A DNA stretch of 13,813 nucleotides from an uncultured Clostridia bacterium (lineage in GTDB: Bacteria > Bacillota > Clostridia > Christensenellales > Borkfalkiaceae). The notes beneath the pieces are model-generated. The model saw only the letters and a program-made list of their open reading frames with translations. It was not told the DNA's origin and did no database searches. The stretch lies in NCBI GenBank assembly GCA_944338265.1, contig CALVLO010000019.1, forward strand, positions 1 to 13,813. The letters run 5' to 3'. Made by a program: the position numbers and the translations under genes. Within the stretch, counting starts at the first letter, position 1, and every line of letters starts with the position of its first letter. Positions 13,550 to 13,813 of the stretch are shown here, in pieces.

Positions 13550-13813
13550 TCAGGCAAGCGTTATGCCGTCTCCCGCAGGCAGGATGCGGCGCTTCCAAAA
13601 TTCCGCAAGCCCCTTTTCTAAGGCATCAAAGTCGGCGCAGGCGATGGTCTCCACGGCGGCGTGCATCGCAAGCTGCGGGATGCCGATATCGGCGGTGAGG
13701 ATGCTCGCCTGCCCCATGGAGATGATGCCGAGCGTGCTGCCGCTGCGCATATCCGAACGGTTATAAAAGGTCTGCAGCGGCGCTCCCGCCCGCGCAAAGA
13801 TCTCCCGCGCAAC
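13550..13813 (-). CDS. M18-family aminopeptidase, C-terminal part (cut by window end)
   Basis: Only the last 87 residues are in the window; the frame is open through base 13813 and continues beyond it. The sequence FYNRSDMRSGSTLG, then ADIGIPQLAMHAAVET, is the C-terminal active-site region of M18 zinc aminopeptidases, with the metal-binding histidine in QLAMHA and the SGSTLG loop. The family removes N-terminal acidic or hydrophobic residues from peptides, in the cytoplasm. The protein ends normally with a TGA at 13552-13550. It is transcribed toward the hslO operon and shares its terminator. Start, promoter and N-terminal metal ligands lie outside the window. Confidence 0.87.
   Translation of the reverse strand, partial: VAREIFARAGAPLQTFYNRSDMRSGSTLGIISMGQASILTADIGIPQLAMHAAVETIACADFDALEKGLAEFWKRRILPAGDGITLA

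Noticed and set aside
1..13813. CRISPR array, tRNA, rRNA, prophage or insertion sequence
   Set aside because: No regular spaced repeats, no cloverleaf with CCA end or TTCRA-type T-loop in a gene-free stretch, and no transposase, integrase or phage protein among the frames.

Overview
The window looks like a piece of chromosome from a GC-rich, low-motility-type gut Clostridium relative (Bacillota, class Clostridia). The reasons are the strong AGGAGG-type ribosome binding sites, sigma-A style promoters, many intrinsic hairpin plus T-run terminators, an asd-dapA-dapB operon under a lysine riboswitch, and family-level resemblance of the proteins (HelD helicase, SdpR-like ArsR repressor, Hsp33, M18 aminopeptidase). 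A Christensenellales-like lineage is a guess from base composition and style only. I see no phage, transposase, CRISPR, rRNA or tRNA sequence.

Layout. Bases 1-350 hold no convincing gene. They are visibly more AT-rich than the rest and are full of inverted repeats (98-109 with 334-344; 132-198; 240-352), which suggests a dispersed intergenic element or a structured RNA. An 83-residue SdpR-like ArsR repressor follows (429-680) with its own terminator. A three-gene plus-strand operon runs from an extended -10 promoter to a 13-bp hairpin terminator: helD (824-3208), a YjjG-type HAD nucleotidase (3205-3882) and a membrane-anchored metallophosphoesterase (3893-4750).

On the minus strand lies the lysine/diaminopimelate operon asd (6607-7692), dapA (5665-6555) and dapB (4913-5668). 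It is read from a promoter at 7962-7990 through a lysine riboswitch with an intrinsic terminator (7729-7955), and it ends at a terminator at 4847-4871. These three enzymes convert aspartyl phosphate to tetrahydrodipicolinate. Lysine should shut the operon by terminating its leader.

A divergent promoter (8010-8038) drives a second plus-strand operon of five tightly packed genes: a multi-pass membrane protein with a long charged cytoplasmic tail (DUF624/YesL-like, tentative), a SAM methyltransferase, hslO (Hsp33), a TPR protein and a HEAT-like protein, ending at a bidirectional terminator (13508-13537). Facing it is the C-terminal part of an M18 aminopeptidase cut by the window end.

Most of the window is ordinary housekeeping DNA. 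The least explained parts are the structured element at the left end, the tailed membrane protein, and the TPR/HEAT pair coupled to hslO.
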